Origin: JACRBK01 sp964427955
GTDB taxonomy: Bacteria > Chloroflexota > Anaerolineae > Aggregatilineales > Aggregatilineaceae
Reading direction: 5' to 3'
DNA: 9,703 bases
Assembly: GCA_964427955.1 (NCBI GenBank)
Contig: CAYRWY010000216.1
Coordinates: forward strand, 1 to 9,703
Position 1 is the stretch's first letter. Each line of letters begins with the position of its first letter. The position numbers and the translations under genes are program-made. Below, in pieces: positions 6,661 to 9,703 of this stretch. The notes below the pieces were generated by a model that saw nothing but the letters and a program-made list of their open reading frames with translations, did not search any database and had not been told where the DNA came from.

Positions 6661-7521
6661 ATGTTCAAAGGCCGCGGGCGCGATTACCTGTCGCTGCTGG
6701 CGTGCCCGGTGGATGGTGCTGCCCTGCGCCTTCAGGACGGCGCGCTGGCGTGCAGCGCCGATCCGGCCCACCGCTACGCCTTCGAGGCGGGGATCGCGCG
6801 CCTCGTCCCGGCGGATCAGCGTGACGCCGTGGCCGAACACTCCGCCCGCTACGAGGCAGACTGCGACGCCCAGGGCTGGCAGTCGCCCGCCGAGGATGAC
6901 TTCAAGAGCCTGCCGCAGACCGGGCTGCCCGGCTATCCGGAAACCTACTGGACGCAGCAGGCCGCCGCGACGGCGCTGTTGTGGCGTTTTCTAGAGACGG
7001 TCCGGCTGCGCGAGGGCAAGCTGCCGGTGGGACCGGTGGGCGAAGCGGTGGTGATCGGCGCGGGCATGGGCTGGCTGGCCTACGGGCTGGACGTGGCGGG
7101 CTATGCGACGCTGGCGCTGGATGCGCGGGCGGGATCGCGCCACGGCCTGGGCGTCTATCCCTTCTCCCGCTACCTGCGGGTGCAGGTCGATGGGCGGCGG
7201 CTGCCGCTGGCCCGCGGGGCGTTCGATTGGGTCATCGTTCAGGAGCCGCTGGTGGGCGACGAGGCCGCGCAGCAGACCCTCGTCGGGCAGGCCGTGCGGG
7301 CGCTGCGTCCGGGCGGCTGGATCGCGGTGATGGACAGCCTGTCTCCCTCGCTGGAAACGAATGAGCGCGTCAGCCGCCTGCTGGATGCTGCCGGGCTGGC
7401 GACGATGGCCGCCCCCCGCCGCGAAGGAGGCTGGCGCGTGCGCTGGCAGGAGACGCGGGACCGGCTGGCCGGGCGCGAACCCGGCGTGCCGCCCGTGCTG
7501 GTCGCGCAGAAAACCAAATGA
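6661..7521 (+). CDS. SAM-dependent methyltransferase with Trm112-like N-terminus
   Basis: A 286-aa cytoplasmic protein if started at the ATG at 6661. Residues about 10-50 (LSLLACPVDGAALRL...LACSADPAHRYAFEAGIARLVP) resemble the Trm112-like zinc-ribbon that often precedes small-molecule methyltransferases. The usual cysteine set is incomplete: C15, C31 and H37 are present and D18 sits where a second CPxC cysteine is normal, so zinc binding is doubtful. The methyltransferase core follows, with motif I VVIGAGMGWLAYG (130-142), acidic D154 in LALDARAG, and ALRPGGWIAVMDSL near strand beta-5. No Shine-Dalgarno precedes 6661. The frame stays open upstream, and a perfect GGAGG (6600-6604) lies 5 nt before an in-frame ATC at 6610, so the true start may be further upstream. 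It converges on the kinase gene with only 6 bp between stops. The substrate is unknown. Confidence 0.8.
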   Translation: MFKGRGRDYLSLLACPVDGAALRLQDGALACSADPAHRYAFEAGIARLVPADQRDAVAEHSARYEADCDAQGWQSPAEDDFKSLPQTGLPGYPETYWTQQAAATALLWRFLETVRLREGKLPVGPVGEAVVIGAGMGWLAYGLDVAGYATLALDARAGSRHGLGVYPFSRYLRVQVDGRRLPLARGAFDWVIVQEPLVGDEAAQQTLVGQAVRALRPGGWIAVMDSLSPSLETNERVSRLLDAAGLATMAAPRREGGWRVRWQETRDRLAGREPGVPPVLVAQKTK

Positions 7522-7527
7522 TCCGGG

Positions 7528-9507
7528 TTACGGATTCCCCGCCTCCAACACCTGCTGCGTGACGACACCGCCCGGCGGGATCAGGAACGTCTCCGGCAGC
7601 GTCGATCCGGCCAGCAGCTTGATCATCGCGTTGATGGCCGTATGCGAAAACTGCTCGCGGTTGATGGTGACCGATCCCCGCATGAAATAGCCCTTGAGGA
7701 TGTACTCTTTCGCCAGTTCTTCGGCGTCCACGCTGCTGATCACGACCTGATCGGGCGCAACTCCGGCGGCTTCCAGCGCGGTGATCGCGCCGAACGACCC
7801 CGCATCGTTGATGCTCAGGATCACGTTGAAGCTGGTGCCTTGCTCTAACAGGCGGTCCACCGACGCCTGGCCGAATTCGCGCGTCCCACCCCGGTAGCGC
7901 CCGATCACCTCGGCCTGCGGGGCGAATTCCTTCATGCCATCCTCCAACCCGTTGGCCCGCTCGACCAGGATCGGCTGATCCGGGTAATCGAGGATGATCA
8001 CCTGGGCCTGTCCGCTCATCTCGCCCGCGATGATCTGCCCGGCGAAGCGTCCCGCCTTGAGGCCCATCTGGTAATCGTCTCCGGCCAGCAGCACCCCGCC
8101 GTAGCTGGGCATGTCGGAGTGCATGAAGACCAGCGGGATGCCCGCCTGCTGCGCGGCTTTCAGCGGCGTGTCCAGCAGCGACGGTTTGAGCGGGCAGATG
8201 ATCAGCCCGGTGGCCCCTTCGACCAGCGCCTTCTGGATCAGCGTCAGTTGGGCGTAGTCATCCGTATTCGAATCGTAGAGCCGGAACGCCAGCCCATCCT
8301 GCGCCGCAAAATCGCCCATCTCGCGCGCCTGCGTGGCGTGATATTCGGTGGCCAGCGTGCAGGCGACGTAGGCGATGAAGCCGGTTGGACCCAGCCGGGC
8401 CTGGGCCTGCGCGATCTCGTCGGCAGTGGGCGCGGATTCGTCGGCATTGTCCTGCTTTCCGGCCAGCACTGTGGGCGGCGTGAATTTCGGCGAATCGGAG
8501 GCCCCGCCGCCGCTCAGCACCAGCGCCGCCACCAGGATCACCGCCAGCAGCGCCGCGATGACCCCGCCCGCGATCAGGACCGGGTGCGCACGGAGCCGCC
8601 GGGCTGCCGCCGGGTGTGGACCTGAATCGTCGGGATGGACCGCGGGCAGATCGCCGCTGCTGCCGCGCAGGCCGAGGGCCTGATCGAGCGCCTGGGACAT
8701 TTCGATCATGCTCTGGAAGCGGTCGTTCGGGTCTTTACGCAGCGCCCGCAGGATCACCCGCTCGGCGTCGGGTGGGACCGCGGGGTTGATCGAGCGCGGG
8801 GGCAGGGGCGTCTCTTCCAACTGCTTGTAGATGGTGGACACCAGGTCCGAGGTCGGACCGCCGAACGGCGCGCGCCCGGTCACCATCTGGTACAGCACCA
8901 CGCCCGCGCTGTAGATGTCCGAGCGGTGATCGAGCGGCTGGGCGCGGAGCTGCTCCGGCGACATGTAGGCCGGGGTGCCGACGATGCTGCCCGTCTGCGT
9001 CAGTTCGAGCGAATCCCCGATCAGCTTGGCCAGCCCGAAGTCGGTCAGCAGGGCGTTGCTGGCGTCGTCCAGCATGATGTTGGTGGGCTTGAGATCGCGA
9101 TGGATGACGGACTTTTGGTGCGCATAGGCCAGCCCGCTGGCGAACTGCCGGAACAACCGGGCGGCCTCTTCGATGGGCAGCGGGCCTTCGCGCAGCCGGT
9201 CGGTCAGCGTCCCGCCGCGCAGCAGGCGCATCGCCAGGTAGGCCGCGTCATCGGTGAACCCGTAGTCATACACCGGCAGAATGTGGATATGTTCCAGGGC
9301 GGCCACCAGCCGGGCCTCCTGCTTGAAGCGGCTCTGGAAGATCTCGTTTTGACGGTCGGCGTCCTGAAGCGGGATGATTTTCAGCGCGACGTCGCGGTTG
9401 ACGGACGGTTGGTACGCGCGATACACCACTGCCATGCCGCCCTGGCCGATGCGCTCGCGGACCAGGAAATCGCCAAACTGCCTGCCGATGAAATGATCGG
9501 TTGCCAT
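7528..9507 (-). CDS. Transmembrane Ser/Thr kinase with extracellular sugar-binding-protein domain
   Basis: A 659-aa membrane receptor kinase. I chose the ATG at 9507 because AGGGGGG (9514-9520) sits 6 nt upstream; the in-frame ATG at 9528 has no usable spacing and falls at about the predicted transcription start. Residues about 12-280 are a complete Hanks/PknB-type kinase: glycine loop IGQGGMAVVY (20-29), K43 in VALKII, E64, HRDLKPTN with D138, DFG at 156-158, and GTPAYMSPE (178-186). A juxtamembrane linker leads to one helix at about 309-332. Residues about 374-657 form a Peripla_BP_4-like domain of the ribose/galactose type (GLIICPL, IPLVFMHSD, AGDDYQMG, ILSINDAGSFGAITAL). Such domains bind sugars or related small ligands. 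Here it would sit outside the cell and control the kinase. All catalytic residues are present, so the kinase should be active. Ligand and phosphorylation targets are not visible. Confidence 0.93.
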   Translation of the reverse strand: MATDHFIGRQFGDFLVRERIGQGGMAVVYRAYQPSVNRDVALKIIPLQDADRQNEIFQSRFKQEARLVAALEHIHILPVYDYGFTDDAAYLAMRLLRGGTLTDRLREGPLPIEEAARLFRQFASGLAYAHQKSVIHRDLKPTNIMLDDASNALLTDFGLAKLIGDSLELTQTGSIVGTPAYMSPEQLRAQPLDHRSDIYSAGVVLYQMVTGRAPFGGPTSDLVSTIYKQLEETPLPPRSINPAVPPDAERVILRALRKDPNDRFQSMIEMSQALDQALGLRGSSGDLPAVHPDDSGPHPAAARRLRAHPVLIAGGVIAALLAVILVAALVLSGGGASDSPKFTPPTVLAGKQDNADESAPTADEIAQAQARLGPTGFIAYVACTLATEYHATQAREMGDFAAQDGLAFRLYDSNTDDYAQLTLIQKALVEGATGLIICPLKPSLLDTPLKAAQQAGIPLVFMHSDMPSYGGVLLAGDDYQMGLKAGRFAGQIIAGEMSGQAQVIILDYPDQPILVERANGLEDGMKEFAPQAEVIGRYRGGTREFGQASVDRLLEQGTSFNVILSINDAGSFGAITALEAAGVAPDQVVISSVDAEELAKEYILKGYFMRGSVTINREQFSHTAINAMIKLLAGSTLPETFLIPPGGVVTQQVLEAGNP

Positions 9508-9533
9508 AAGTATCCCCCCTGGGTGCATCTCCG

Positions 9534-9562
9534 ATCATATCCTAAATTGGCAGGGGCGTGAA
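9534..9562 (-). promoter_or_regulatory. Probable sigma70-like promoter of the kinase gene
   Basis: On the minus strand, TTCACG (9562-9557) and TATGAT (9539-9534) are separated by exactly 17 nt, with 4/6 and 5/6 matches to consensus. Transcription would start near 9527, leaving a leader of about 20 nt that carries the AGGGGGG ribosome site before the ATG at 9507. The agreement of promoter, ribosome site and start codon supports the call, although it is made by eye. Confidence 0.45.
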
Positions 9563-9573
9563 GAGATTGCCCT

Positions 9574-9593
9574 GCTCACCGATCTCTGTGAGC
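9574..9593. promoter_or_regulatory. Inverted dyad upstream of the kinase promoter (possible operator)
   Basis: GCTCAC (9574-9579) and GTGAGC (9588-9593) are perfect inverted 6-mers with an 8-nt spacer, 11 nt upstream of the proposed -35. The position and symmetry fit a binding site for a dimeric regulator, an activator if bound upstream of -35. No regulator gene is in the window. A chance 6-bp dyad in GC-rich DNA is possible. The rest of 9594-9653 shows nothing recognisable. Confidence 0.3.
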
Positions 9594-9653
9594 GAAATCC
9601 GGCGCAGCGGGCGGTTGTCCCCCGTCCCCGGGATTACTGATCCTTGCACCAAT

Positions 9654-9703
9654 AGCTAAACTTTTGCCTGGGAGATTGACCTCACCCCTCAATCCCCTCT
9701 CCG
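9654..9703 (+). repeat. Dispersed repeat copy truncated by the window edge
   Basis: Beginning AGCTAAACTTTTGCCTGGGA, this matches the reverse complement of 2461-2510 at 44 of 50 positions. It ends in the CCTCACCCC...CCCCTCTCCG module typical of the other copies. The element certainly continues beyond the window, so the partner arm of its hairpin cannot be seen. Confidence 0.75.

Noticed and set aside
7522..7527. Bidirectional terminator between the convergent methyltransferase and kinase genes
   Set aside because: Only 6 bp separate the stop codons, and I see no clear hairpin with a T tract spanning them.
9507..9528. ATG at 9528 as the kinase start
   Set aside because: The GGAG directly abuts the ATG with no spacing, the codon sits at about the predicted transcription start, and the ATG at 9507 has a properly spaced AGGGGGG.
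8635..9561. 308-codon plus-strand open frame opposite the kinase
   Set aside because: It is fully antisense to a kinase gene with all its catalytic motifs. Long antisense frames are common in GC-rich genes, and its composition (Arg/Gly/Gln-rich) is not protein-like.

Overview
The window is about 9.7 kb of GC-rich bacterial DNA. I infer a member of the Chloroflexota, probably Anaerolineae-like. The grounds are the mix of ATG and TTG starts, secreted beta-sandwich proteins with Pro/Thr linkers, a Hanks-type kinase carrying an extracellular sugar-binding-protein domain, and intergenic GC-rich palindromes of the CCTCACCCC...CCCCTCTCC type. No rRNA or other phylogenetic marker is present, so the taxonomy is an inference.

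Layout: (1) The 3' tail of an unidentified gene (1-65), then about 290 bp of non-coding DNA with a 53-bp palindromic repeat and a weak promoter. (2) A secreted 605-aa protein (357-2174) with a PPC-like domain, a concanavalin-like domain, a Pro/Thr linker and a second sandwich domain. It is followed by about 430 bp of non-coding DNA packed with hairpins and repeats. (3) A paralogue of the same architecture without the long linker (2602-4143), followed 21 bp later by an exported L,D-transpeptidase of the YkuD type (4165-5118). (4) A small two-helix membrane protein (5209-5454), followed 5 bp later by a class I SAM methyltransferase (5460-6317). (5) An intergenic block (6318-6660) bounded by 31-bp imperfect inverted repeats, with a second copy of a 69-bp repeat inside it. 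(6) A second methyltransferase with a Trm112-like N-terminus (6661-7521). (7) On the minus strand and convergent with it, a 659-aa transmembrane Ser/Thr kinase whose extracellular half is a ribose/galactose-type periplasmic-binding domain (7528-9507). It has a plausible promoter and an upstream dyad. The window ends inside another repeat copy.

How the genes may work together: the two PPC/ConA proteins and the L,D-transpeptidase form a cell-envelope group (secreted beta-sandwich proteins plus peptidoglycan cross-linking). The kinase looks like a one-protein sugar sensor that passes an outside signal to cytoplasmic phosphorylation. The methyltransferases have no identifiable substrate. The most notable items are the kinase/binding-protein fusion, the duplicated secreted family with a conserved Cys pair in its C-terminal domain, and the repeat family of which several copies, in both orientations, fall in these gaps.
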